NCBI GenBank assembly: GCA_947172415.1
Contig: OX359198.1
Coordinates: 341,401-405,400 of the forward strand
Source: Chondrosia reniformis
Lineage: Eukaryota > Porifera > Demospongiae > Chondrillida > Chondrillidae
DNA length: 64,000 bases
Direction of reading: 5' to 3'
Part shown: one piece after another, positions 1-10,365 of the stretch
Position numbering within the stretch: position 1 is the first letter of the stretch
Layout: each line of letters begins with the position of its first letter
Position numbers and translations under genes: made by a program
Notes under the pieces: model-generated
Seen by the model: the letters and a program-made list of their open reading frames with translations, nothing else
The model's database searches: none
What the model was told of the DNA's origin: nothing

Positions 1-33
1 TGTATACTAATATTATTTCAACTTATTTTTTAG

Positions 34-543
34 AGACAAAGATCATCAGTGACTTTTTTATGGTATCAAAAAAATTACAATCAGATGGAAAAGCTATTGT
101 GAAAATGAAGTTGAATATAATTCCAACTGATACTGAACTAGTTTTGAGAATAACAGTTAATGGTTCTAACAGAACACAGAATTTTGATTTTAATATCATA
201 AAACATGAAATGGCTCAGTCAATCACTTTAACAATCAACTCGAAAAGGATGTCAACTACACTGCCACAGCAAGTGTCTTCAATGAAACTTTTTATATAAA
301 CTGGAAGCCAAAGTTCATTTTCAACTAATATTTTCTCCTGGACCAGTTACACCCACTGAAGAACAAAATTATGTGGATTTCACTCTAAATATTGGAGTTA
401 TTTTTTGTATTATTACATCTTTCTTAGTTGGAGTATTCTTTATAACATTACTTATTTGTTTTTGTGTTTGTGTACACGAAAGAAACGTTTCTTCCATCAA
501 TGAAAGAGAGGAAAAAGACAGTGTATATAATGAATCACCATGA
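34..543 (+). pseudogene. Broken NPxY-receptor last exon
   Basis: The exon follows a TTTTTTAG acceptor in the same phase as the intact receptor exon at 20363. Residues such as SDFF, LVLRITVNG and NFDFNI align with SDLQ, LILRIMLKG and NYDLNI there. Near 230 the frame must shift to recover NYTATASVFNET. A 6-base deletion relative to 8515 precedes a further shift, after which the transmembrane frame (NIGVIFCIITSFLVGVFFIT) and a short tail can be read. A deletion removes the end of the tail, ending in TGA. This is therefore a decayed paralog of the type-I membrane protein family, closest to the fragment at 8454-8815. The upstream exons lie outside the window, so intactness there is unknown. Confidence 0.75.
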
Positions 544-599
544 TAACTAATGCTGCCTATGGATATCTACAACAGCAGGACAAGCCTCATCTACATGCA

Positions 600-882
600 C
601 AATCATCCTCATATGAAACTCCTCCTTCTCTCATCCCACCTCCTTAATTTAACATGCACATACTGAATGAATGTCATTTACCACCTGAAATCATCAGACC
701 TCTTATCCATATATGCTAGGTTAAATCTGTTAATAGGTACGTAAGTCACCTGATCACTATGTACAGTAAATACTCTTAAAAAGTACTATATCGTCCTCTG
801 ATATAGAAATGTGGTTACAGATACATTGGGGATGAATCTTTACTTATTCCATTAGCTGTAAAATAAACATGCACATACTCAA
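600..882. other. SerRS intron relic, noncoding
   Basis: No coding potential seen. From about 770 the sequence matches the SerRS intron that lies between the VEQF exon and the motif-2 exon in the intact copies (compare 50600-50680): AAAAAGTACTAT, a degenerate GATATAGAAAT and GGGATGAATCTTTAC. It shows that the transposon to the right landed in SerRS-derived DNA. Confidence 0.6.
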
Positions 883-1280
883 TGAATTCACATGAAATCA
901 GTTGACCTTTCAATCCATGTAGAGTTAAATTATACTTAAGTTTATAATAATCTATAAATAGGCATATACGTAAGTCATCTGAGTGTATTGTTGTTTAATT
1001 ATATAAGCTTGTCTTTTCAGTATGCATATCTTTGACAACTACTATGGTCCTTAAGTACATATGTTTACCAACTCCTACTAACCAATTGCAATAATATAGA
1101 TCTGTTAGCTTGTCTTAGCAAAGTGTTTCAGTATGCATATCTTTGACAACTGCTATGGTCCTTAAGTACATATGTTTACTGACCAATAGTGCAGAGTTGC
1201 TAGCTAATCTTTTCATAAAAAATGCAATTTCTGCACTTAATATGTTTAGTCACATGTATATGTATGTACACATCTATCAG
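883..1280 (+). repeat. Left inverted arm of transposon
   Basis: Its reverse complement is found at 5999-6398. It begins near AATTCACATGAAATCAG and ends near ACATCTATCAG. Inside it, a block beginning CAGTATGCATATCTTTGAC is present twice, about 110 bases apart. Part of each block resembles the SerRS intron just before the motif-2 exon (CCAATAGTGCAGA, TTGACAACT, TTAAGTACA). Confidence 0.8.
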
Positions 1281-1615
1281 ACTATCAGACTGTGAGGTGC
1301 ATCATGTGCATATGTAAATATTCCTCTTCAGAGGTAAATATATGAACTATACAAAAAAGAAATAAGAGGTATTGAACACTGAATAGGTACTGTAAATGTT
1401 GAGAAATGACTGCTTCTACCCCCTTAATATGTTAGATAATAACCATGTCTCTGTCCATCACTTTCCACTGTAAATTGGTAGGCTTCATCAACAGACTTCA
1501 ATATATCATGTACATATATTTTAATAATCAAATATTATTATCATACACCATTATAAAATGTACATTATAGTAGCTGTTCCTATATCTTAATTACTGTATA
1601 TGTAAAGTAAACTCT
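1281..1615. other. 3' flank of transposase gene
   Basis: AT-rich sequence between the left arm and the transposase stop codon; it probably holds the 3' untranslated region. No open frame or structured repeat was seen. Confidence 0.4.
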
Positions 1616-4600
1616 CTAAATTTTTCGTTTGGCTATAAATTTAGCCTTCTTCTCTGCCAACCATACATCATGTGATACTTGCCCTGGGGCATATTGGCAG
1701 TATCGATACCCTCGATACTGTGCATGTCCCTCAGAGGACACAGGTTGATTACATACGCTGCAGCAGTAGATCTTCCTTTTCGAATCCCTGTGATCTTTGC
1801 CTGCCTTTCTGTGTCGCCACTGAGTGACACGGGGTATGGTGGTTCCAGAGGTAGTGGGGATGGCAGCAGGGTCGATCAGTGTGGCAGAGGTGGTTCCAGA
1901 GGTAGCGGGGATGGTAACCGGTGTGGTGGGAGCGATGATCACTTGGGTGGATGATTTATCTCTTAGTCTTGCCAGCCCAGTTTGATCATCAACTTCATGA
2001 AAGATGTGACAGTCTTCTGGAGGCGCAGGTGGGGAAGTGGGAAGTATCTTAGCTGGTAGAAGAGGGTCATTGGTACAAGATTGTGGTTGGGGGAGAGTAA
2101 AACCCTGCATTAATAGCTTGATTTCATCCCTCCTGATGGAATTTTTATACCACCGAAGCAAGGTAAACTCGTTCAGGTTAACCAGCATGAGGTTGGTTCT
2201 CTGCATTAGGATGTCACTGTTGAGAACCCTAGCTCGTATTGAATTGTAAGCTGACAGTACAAGCTTGTAACGGGAGGTGTACTTGTTTTTTCCTCGTTCA
2301 TCAACCTCACGTCTTGGCTGAGTGATGTCCTCCAACAAGTGAATGAGGATGGCTTCTACAATCCTGCTCTTGGACGGTGAACAAGCTGGTGCACCTCCTG
2401 ACAAAAAACATCTGTTAAGTGAAAGCAAAAAGAAAATATATGTATAACTTATCACTTCTAATACATGTACAAATTTCACTGTACCTCTTCATCTTCTCAA
2501 GACTGACGTGGCCCACACGATATTGCCTTATTCGTGCAAACCGTCCATGAAGTGGTTTCTGTTGGAATGTCTGTTGGAATTGTATAGGCTGCTTGTCATA
2601 CTCCAACAGAGCACCATACTGTTGTATGATCGTTTCAGCCTGTGCAGGAGTCACTGATAGTCCTTTTGGTTCAATTAGGGCTACCGCCAAGGCATCAACC
2701 TTATCCCACCCAGGAATGCCACAGCTGTCAGTGACTTCATTGTCCACCTCCATGCCCTCCTGTGTAGATATCAGTACATACGTTTAAAACCATTAGTACA
2801 GAAGGTAAATACATATGTAATTCTCAAAGACTAGAGATAAAAACCTCACCTCTCCCTCTTCATCACTTTCACTGTCACTTTGAGAAGGTGGAGCCACAGT
2901 GAATATATCTTCACCATCCTCAGCATGGATTTGAGACTGCTCCAGAAAATTGTCGTCGTCATCTTTGTAGTCCTCGAATCCCTCATCAATCTTAGCAGCA
3001 ATATCCAAGTCCTTGGTGATGAGCGGCATACCTGACTGCCGATAAAGATACTCAACCCCAAAAAGCTCCCCAGTGTACTGTGCTGGTGGCTGGTAGGATG
3101 GCAGGATCTTCTTCCCATGCACAGTTTCACTTAAGGTATTCACCTGCGCTTGTAGCTGTGAATCAAATATGCGCAAGTCACCTGTAGGGACCGTGATAGC
3201 TGCTTTGGTTCGAGCTGCATTCCACCTAGTGACCCCATCAAGTAGATATGCTTGGAAGTTCACAGCATTGGCTGATGTTCCAGGAATGAACTTCACAAGG
3301 TGGGAATGGAAACTCTCCAGTGACGTGGTCCCCCTGGCACAGCGATAGGTGGGTAGGCTAACTCTTCCCTTCCTGAGACAGCCAGTGATTGTATACAGAG
3401 GGATATCAGGAGGGTCCTGTATACACACGATGTGCTTCTTCTGCTCCATCCAAATCTCTGTGATATTCTCCCTCAGCAAAGGATTACCAAGGGTATCAGT
3501 AGCTGAAGAAAGGGATAGTAGCAACGTTTCCAAGAGATCTGTTGTTTTGTCTGCTCCTCTTGTCCTCCTCCTGCAATGCCTGGCCAATTCTTCACTTGTA
3601 ATAGCCTTCCTCACTGCTGCATTGGATGGGTATTGTACTCCAGCTGCAACTAGCTCTTCCTCCTTAGCTTTCAAGAGTAGTTGGTAGTCCTCAGCATCCC
3701 ACTCGAATATGCAGGTAGACAGTTTGGCCATGAATGTTCTGTATAGTGGATGGGACTCAGAGCTGCATCCTTGACCCATTCTCCGCATGAAATGCCAGAT
3801 GTCAAGGCGAACCAGGAGATTTGGCCATCTGCAAAAAAGCTGCTGAAATTTGGACCTAGTCCTGGTGCTTGCACAGCAATCCCTGTCGGTGTACAAGACC
3901 AGAGGATGTGGCTGCTGATGCCTCTCATATCTCTCCATCAGACCATTGGCTAGTGTCTGGAGAGACTCCAAAGCTTCAGAAGCAGTAAGTACACACTGTA
4001 GGATCTCCCCTCTCTCATTACCCACATTCGTGACCATGTTGGCAGAATTGGCAGCACTACCTTGCAGCTTCTTGCACACCTTGTATGTTGAGTCTATCTT
4101 GATGATGGAGCCATGAATGGATGTAGCTGCTGCAAGAAGTGCAGGTAATCTCTGATATACATCTCGTACATAGGTTGCCAGAAAATACTGTGCTTTGGGG
4201 AATGAAGGGAATGGTGGCACTTCCTCATACTGAGGGTTTGGTTGGATGACTCCATGGAGTCCATTCCGGTGCCGCTGGCAGTCACTGAGATAGCAGACCT
4301 GTTTGCGGAGCCATTCCTCACTGTGTACCTCACACAGGCTGTTCCTCACTGACGTTGGGCTGTTGCCGAGGGTCCTGTTACGCAGCAGTGAGACAACAGC
4401 TACATCACAAGCATACTTGTGTGTGAGGATAACTGGAAATTGAGCCCTGACCCCAGCACTTAATTGATCTAGCATCCTTTTGTCCCATGCAAGGAATGAA
4501 CTTGAGCAAGCCTTGCACTCCATATATTCACATGCAAGGTAATAGTCCTCCTTCACACCTAGCACCTTTCGGCATCTCCTGTACACCCCTTTGGAAGTGA

Positions 4601-5938
4601 GGGATTGCTTGGGCCTACAGTTTGGACACTGGAAGTTGTAAGCCCATAACTTCCTTGGCATCCAGAGAAAGAGTGGCTTTCGGAAATATTCACCAGGGTT
4701 TGGCTTGGCGACAGATGTGATACGTGATGGTGGGTACCACCAAAGTTTGAGGTATTGTGTCAATTTTCCCTTGGAAGCAAATAGGGTGCGGCCGATCCAA
4801 TTTCTATCCTGCTCAGATAAAGTAATCCTCCACCCTTGAGGCAGGCGGAGACTGAAGTCTGTTGGTTGCCTTGGTATATCTGATGCTGCCTGGGTGCTTG
4901 TAACTGGTATAACCAATGCGGATGGAGTCTATGTAAATAAATATACAAACGACATGAATGGACAGTTTATATGCATGCAAATGTGTCATTAGTTGCCTTA
5001 CCTGTGGACTAGAACCTGTTATTAGCTCAGTGAGAGATGCTTGGGGAGTTGCTGTCAGCTCAGTGAGAGATACTTGGGGAATTGCTGTCAGCTCAGTGAG
5101 AGATACTTGGGGAGTTGCTGTCAGCTCAGTGAGAGATGCTTGGGGAGTTGCTGTCAGCTCAGTGAGAGATGCTTGGGGAGTTGCTGTCAGCTCAGTGAGA
5201 GATGCTTGGGGAGTTGCTGTCAGCTCAGTGAGAGATGCTTGGGGAGTTGCTGTCAGCTCAGCGAGAGATGCTTGGGGAGTTGCTGTCAGCTCAGCGAGAG
5301 ATGTTTGGGGAGTTGCTGTCAGCTCAGCGAGAGATGTTTGGGGAGTTGCTGTCAGCTCAGCGAGAGATGTTTGGGGAGTTGCTGTCAGCTCAGTGAGAGA
5401 TGTTTGGGGAGTTGCTGTCAGCTCAGTGAGGGATGCTTGGGGAGTGGCTGTCGTTGTAGTAGGTGTGGAGGGGACCTTTACGTATATATATGTACACATG
5501 CTAAATTAACATTTACCGTATGTACACTGAGTCAAATGACTCTGTAGCAGCCATACCTGGGGTTGAGTAGCAGCTGATATGCTAGTGAGGTGTGCCTGAG
5601 ATGTGGGGCCAGCTAGCGCGGGGCATTTCTAAAGGTCAACATACGTATATATTTCAAGAGAGGTACTCAAATACATACGTAATCCAGGCACTACCTATGT
5701 ATACGAGCAAACTCACTTTTATTTGGGGGTGATAGCGACAGGTACAGGGTATCATTCGCCCAAAGGGATCATAGTTCGCTAGATTGCCCTGCTTTGGACA
5801 TTTTTCGATCTTGTCTATCTCGATAGCCCAGCGAGACTCCTTTGGTGGACGTTCGCCTCTTCCAAAGCTGTATTTACCTCGCGCGTATTGTTTCAGGCGC
5901 TCCACCCACTGCGTATTAGATAGTCCAATCTTTGGCAT
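1616..5938 (-). CDS. Five-exon transposase, DDE/RNase-H type (predicted)
   Basis: Exons in gene order: 5938-5717 (ATG), 5628-5557, 5475-5002, 4928-2850, 2759-2485 and, in phase 2, 2411-1616 (TAG). That is one more segment than the five main blocks and totals about 1,305 aa with all phases agreeing. Exon 4 has a Cys cluster (CPNC, then C..C near its residues 97-140) typical of a zinc-binding DNA-recognition module. It is followed by candidate catalytic acidic residues: Asp in IDSTYK, Asp in YTDRDCC, a WHFMRRM motif recalling MULE-type transposases, and Glu in LESFHSHL. The C-terminus carries another Cys pair module (CSVCNQP, then YCQY). The gene is the only one between the inverted arms, so it probably mobilises them. 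I could not assign a named superfamily from memory. The frame looks intact, which suggests recent activity. The exon 5-6 junction has two possible donors. Confidence 0.7.
5020..5450 (-). repeat. In-frame 33-bp coding minisatellite
   Basis: About 13 copies of an 11-residue unit (TPQASLTELTA and close variants) make up most of transposase exon 3. The period is a multiple of three, so the frame is kept. Variants TPQV and TPQT, and SLT or SLA, differ between copies. The segment is low in complexity and probably a flexible linker between the N-terminal part and the Cys cluster. Confidence 0.9.
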
Positions 5939-5998
5939 GATCTTCAAAGGAGACTCAAAGAAGCAATAATAAATATCTCACGTACGGAGTTATTTAAT

Positions 5999-6398
5999 TC
6001 TGATAGACTTTGGGTATGTGTACATATATATACATGTGACTAAATATATTAAGTGCAGATATTGCATTTTTTATGAAAAGATTAGCTAGCAACTCTGCAC
6101 TATTGGTCGGTAAACATATGTACTTAAGGACCATAGCAGTTGTCAAAGATATGCATACTGAAACACTTTGCTAAGACAAGCCTACAGATCTACATTATTG
6201 GTTAGTAGGAGTTGGTAAACATATGTACTTAAGGACCATAGCAGTTGTCAAAGATATGCATATTGATAAGACAAGCTTATATAATTAAACAGCAATACAC
6301 TCAGGTGACTTACGTATATGCCTATTTATAGATTATTATAAACCTAAGTATTATTTAACCCTACATGGATTGAAAGGTCAACTGATTTCATGTGAATT
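5999..6398 (-). repeat. Right inverted arm of transposon
   Basis: This is the reverse complement of the arm at 883-1280, with the same internal duplicated block. It stops about 10 bases before the SerRS motif-2 exon fragment at 6415. Confidence 0.8.
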
Positions 6399-6414
6399 GC
6401 TTATCTTAGCCAAC

Positions 6415-6636
6415 CTTTTCAAACTGGTGAACTCTGAATATTCCTCTTGTGTCTCTGCCATGTGCTCCCACCTCTTGTCTGAAGCAGGTGGAGAAGCCAG
6501 CGTACCTCTTTGGTAGTTCAGAGGGGTCCATCCAGTCCCCGCGGTGGAAGGCAGCAATTGGCTGCTCACTGGTAGTGATGAGGTACTTCTCCTCATCTCC
6601 TCCCTCTCCCACCACCTCACTGCTCTTACCTATCAC
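6415..6636 (-). pseudogene. Stranded SerRS motif-2 exon
   Basis: A 222-nt open exon with an acceptor at ATGTAG|GTGATAGG and a GTTGGC donor. It encodes the SerRS active-site segment with the TSEQP serine-binding loop and motif 2 ([14 protein letters not shown]). The sequence is intact, but no SerRS exon lies within reach on either side: upstream exons are missing and the downstream side is occupied by the transposon. It is probably a duplicated fragment of the array at 37-64 kb. Confidence 0.85.
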
Positions 6637-7509
6637 CTACATATTATATACAAACATACCAATTGTAACAATATAAATTACATATCACTAATAAGCACAC
6701 AGTGCACATGAGGATTTCCATTACATTGACCACTGGTACATGGTAATTATCATTTCTCAGTTGTCACGATTGTCACAACTGATATACGTAAAGGAAGGTT
6801 GATCTCGAATGAAATGAGTTATTTGAGTGCCTAGTGAATGTTGTGTTGAATCACGAGTACACGCACAGTGATGACATGTTTGTAGGAGAAAGGTTTCCTA
6901 TTGATATGAATAGTTGATGAACTTTCAATTTCACTGTACCAGCATACTATACTAAGTATAGAAGATCTATCTATAATTAACTAGTATTGAGAAATGAAGA
7001 ATATGAAACTGCTATAACATGAAAAATGTGTAAATTAGTAAATGTTGACCTACAAGGTTTCTGTAAAACGTCTTCTTATTTAACTACTGTTGACTTATTT
7101 GCATTGTAAAAGAATGTACAATATCAAGGTGTATTCTGTAACAAAGAGGTGTGTCTCATAGCTAAGGGTGTGTATTCAGCTTTCTATTTCCTACTTCATA
7201 TGTGTGTTTTCCAAGAACCATGTATATATTATAGTTATACTTATACATACAATCCCTACAAATGTATCTACAAATGCACTTTATTACTTTATGTTTGTAG
7301 ATTCTGTGATTCCGCATCTTCTCCAGAGCTCTCCCAACTCTTCCTTCCTTGCAGGCTCCATCTAGTATTATGGTATTATGGTATATATAGAGAGAGATTG
7401 AATGTAATTTGACTTGCTAATACTGTATAGCTTTGTACATAATTATTTTATCTGATGATTTCTGATTCTCAAGATGGTATTCTGTACATTAGTCTCTATA
7501 TCAACACAG
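6637..7509. other. SerRS intron relic and HSD17B12 intron
   Basis: 6640-6760 matches SerRS intron sequence next to the motif-2 exon (compare 39335-39440). From about 6955 the sequence is intron of the HSD17B12-like copy and is repeated at 9437 onward. An open stretch at 7305-7360 is also present in the second copy, but I could not recognise it. No upstream HSD17B12 exon (the TGxxxGIG cofactor motif) was found. Confidence 0.5.
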
Positions 7510-7870
7510 TTAATAATGTGGGGATGTCTGGAGAATTCCCCGACTACTTTGCTGAGAGGACACCAGATGTGAGTGGCAGACATGTTCACTTTGTAGCTGA
7601 CTGTACTAGCTCCCATTCCCATTCCCATTCCAATTTTAGACCATTTGGAATATAATGACATGCAACACTGCTGCCATGACAATGATGTCACGTCTCATTC
7701 TGCCCAAAATGCTTGCAAAGTTAGTGATTGTGCAATATATCAGTTTATAGTGCTAATACACCTTTATACACTGACAGTCTCTTACAGCCAGACCCCCTTG
7801 TTAGGCATGAAAATCTAATACACCATTTTCCTACATGCTATGCCTGTTCTGTAAAAAGCCTATAGGGGAA
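6955..7870 (+). repeat. Direct duplication, copy 1 (HSD17B12 region)
   Basis: Nearly the same sequence recurs at about 9437-10365, about 2.5 kb downstream in the same orientation. It spans intron sequence and two exons of the HSD17B12-like gene. Differences include small indels, such as an extra GTGTGTCCCGTAACTAAG block in the second copy. Confidence 0.85.
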
Positions 7871-8117
7871 CTAAACCTGAAGAGAGCTTTAGATGAAGAT
7901 ACAGGAGTATTTCTTTCTTTCATCTTCTTCTCCACTGGGCCTGGGCATACGTATATGTTATCTTCCCTCCACACTAAAGTTCTCCTTTACATAGCTTTGG
8001 AAAATGGCTCTAAAGGTCTGTCCTCACCAGACCACACTGTCTACTAGTATACCCTTCCCTTCATGCTTCCATCTCTGTCTTCCTTATTAGGAAGAAGGGG
8101 GTGATTGTGAATGTCAG
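7510..8117 (+). pseudogene. HSD17B12: HSD17B12-like copy 1, 5' exons intact
   Basis: Exon 7510-7568 encodes VNNVGMSGEFPDYFAERTPD, the short-chain reductase NNVG segment. Exon 7640-7719 encodes IWNIMTCNTAAMTMMSRLILPKM (given here in part), which aligns with the helix before the catalytic strand. It ends in phase 2, as required by the next exon (AAGAAGGGG). That exon starts at 8091 but is cut off at about 8117 by unrelated repeat sequence, removing the YxxxK active site. The family enzyme is the very-long-chain 3-oxoacyl-CoA reductase of the endoplasmic reticulum. Copy 1 alone cannot encode it, but its exons are in phase with those of copy 2. Confidence 0.7.
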
Positions 8118-8453
8118 GTCTTCTCGGACGCCATTTTTTAATTAAGAGATCATGGTTTTCGGCATATTTCTCTTGTCTAAGACGTTATTTTGAGATCTTC
8201 ACCAAGAAAACTTTCAAATCAATTAAAACAAGTAATATTAAGAGGAAAAAAGGGGGAATACAAGTAAAAAAAAAAACATTTACAAAAATGATGTTAGAAG
8301 TAGTAATGGCAGTGTTCACTATTACATCTGCAAAAAGTATCGAAACAAGACACTGATTATATGATAAGGCTAATCATACAGAAGTTGCATATATGCTGAA
8401 ATTTAAGTAACTTAACCATACACTTCTGTGTTTGGGCGCACCATTCCTACTTG
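8118..8453 (+). repeat. Repeat debris joining two gene relics
   Basis: Starts with CGGACGCCATTTTTTAATT, a motif also present in reverse complement at about 16863 and 17085. From about 8265 it is a diverged arm of the fold-back repeat family (GGCAGTGTTCACTA, CTTCTGTGTTTGGGCGCAC); a close copy lies at 23500-23690. It joins the HSD17B12 copy to the receptor fragment. Confidence 0.6.
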
Positions 8454-8815
8454 AGGTTAGTGCACCCAACAATGACAACTACACTGCCAAAGCAAGTGTC
8501 TTCAATGAAACTATTAACTTTTTATATAAACTGGAAGCTGAAGTTCATTTTCAACTAATATTTTCACCTGGATCAGTTACACCCACTAAAGAACAAAATT
8601 ATACGGATTTCACTCTAAATATTGGAGTTATTATCAGTATCATTGCATTTTTCTTAGTTGGAGTATTCTTTATAACACTTATTTATTTTTGTGTTTGTGT
8701 ACACAAAAGAAACGTTTCTTCCATCAATGAAAAAGAGGAAAAAGATGGTATATATAATGAATCATCAGTGGTTGGGATCACCATGACAACTAATGCTGCC
8801 TATGGATATCTATAA
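8454..8815 (+). pseudogene. NPxY-receptor last-exon fragment
   Basis: An open frame encodes NDNYTAKASVFNET, a juxtamembrane region, a hydrophobic helix (IGVIISIIAFFLVGVFFITL) and a short cytosolic tail ending NAAYGYL. It matches the end of the receptor at 15818-20994 and is close to the relic at 34-543. The upstream half of the exon has been replaced by repeat sequence starting at the GGGCGCAC end, so no signal peptide or ectodomain is attached. The tail has NAAY where the intact paralog has NPAY. Confidence 0.7.
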
Positions 8816-9436
8816 CAGCAGGACAAACCTCATGGTGGTCAAACAGAGTCTAATTAAATCAATTACTTTTGTCCTCATATCAAACTCCTCCTTCTCTCCC
8901 ATATATGCATGCTGTGTACATACAACATACAATATACTCTCTTACAACTTGATGCATGTCCAGATTTTTGATATTATACTGTACATATATTATGTTAATG
9001 ATATTCTCTCATTTCTAAATGTGCATTGAAGCTTTAAAGTTCGTATCCTATTCTGTTTACACTCAGGCTGAGTAAATTTCTTTATAAATTAAAATTTTAA
9101 TCTAAAACGTTATCAATAGCTTATAGTGTATTATGAAAGGTGTTGATTCAAAAGTCATCAATTTCAGGACGGCTTATTGCTGAGCCATGGCAAAAAGGTG
9201 AGGCAAGTAATAGCATAGTATAGCACTAAATTGAATAGTAAACACAACTCATGGTTTCAAACAATTCCAAAACAGTAAACATGAAGTGAATAACAGCGCT
9301 AGTAAAGACCATTTCAGCACATTTCAGCAATTAAGGATATATTTGGAATGCCTTACGCCCGTTGAATCACGTGATCCTTGTATTGCACAACACAGGTGTG
9401 CAATAATATACCATATTAGACCTTCTATATTTAGTA
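8816..9436. other. Noncoding spacer
   Basis: AT-rich spacer after the receptor fragment. I see no coding frame and no clear repeat until the duplicated HSD17B12 intron starts near 9437. Confidence 0.4.
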
Positions 9437-10365
9437 TAGAAGATCTATCTATAATTAACTAGTATTGAGAAATGAAGAATATGAAACTGCTATAACATAA
9501 AAAATGTGTAAATTAGTAAATGTTGACCTACAAGGTTTCTGTAAAACGTCTTCTTATTTAATTACTGTTGACTTACTTGCATTGTAAAAGAATGTACAAT
9601 ATCAAGGTGTATCCTGTAACAAAGAGGTGTGTCCCGTAACTAAGAGGTGTGTCCTGTAACTAAGGGTGTGTATTCAGCTTTCTCTTTCCTACTTCATATG
9701 TGTGTTTTCCAAGAACCATGTATATATTATAGTTATACTTATACATACAATCCCTACAAAAGTATCTACAAATGCACTTTATTACTTTATGTTCGTAGAT
9801 TCTGTGATTCCGCATCTTCTCCAGAGCTCTCCCTACTCTTCCTTCCTTGCAGGCTCCATCTAGTATTATGGTATATAGAGAGAGATTGAATGTAATTTGA
9901 CTTGCATGCTATTACTGTATAGCATTGTACATAATTATTTTATTTGATAATTTCTGATTCTCAAGATGGTATTCCATATGTTTGTCTCTATATTAATACA
10001 GTTATTAATGTGGGGATGTCTGGGGAATTCCCTGACTACTTTGCTGAGATGACACCAGATGTGAGTGGTAGACATGTTCACTTTGTAGCTGACTGTACTA
10101 GTTCCCATTCCCATTCCAATTTTAGACCATTTGGAATATACCATTTGGAATATAATGACATGCAACACTGCTGCCACGACGATGATGTCACGTCTCTTTC
10201 TGCCCAAAATGCTTGCAAAGTTAGTGATTGTGCAATATATCAGTTTATAGCTCTAATACACCTTTATACACTGACAGTCTCTTACAGCCAGACCCTTGTT
10301 AGGCATGAAACTCTATTATACCATTTTTTTACATGCTATGCCTGTTCTGTAAAAAGCCTATAGGG
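9437..10365 (+). repeat. Direct duplication, copy 2 (HSD17B12 region)
   Basis: Second copy of 6955-7870. It carries the damaged NNVG and pre-catalytic exons of copy 2. Confidence 0.85.

Larger units (their letters stand above)
883..6398. mobile_element. DNA transposon with ~0.4 kb inverted repeats
   Basis: Two long inverted arms (about 883-1280 and 5999-6398) flank one five-exon transposase gene on the minus strand. The arms are roughly 95% alike by eye. To the left lies SerRS intron sequence and to the right the SerRS motif-2 exon, as expected if the element entered a SerRS intron. I could not see a clear target-site duplication, so the exact ends are uncertain and an inverted host duplication is an alternative origin for the arms. 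Confidence 0.7.

Noticed and set aside
4958-5547. Plus-strand frames of 183 and 168 aa
   Set aside because: Shadows of the coding minisatellite of the minus-strand transposase exon.
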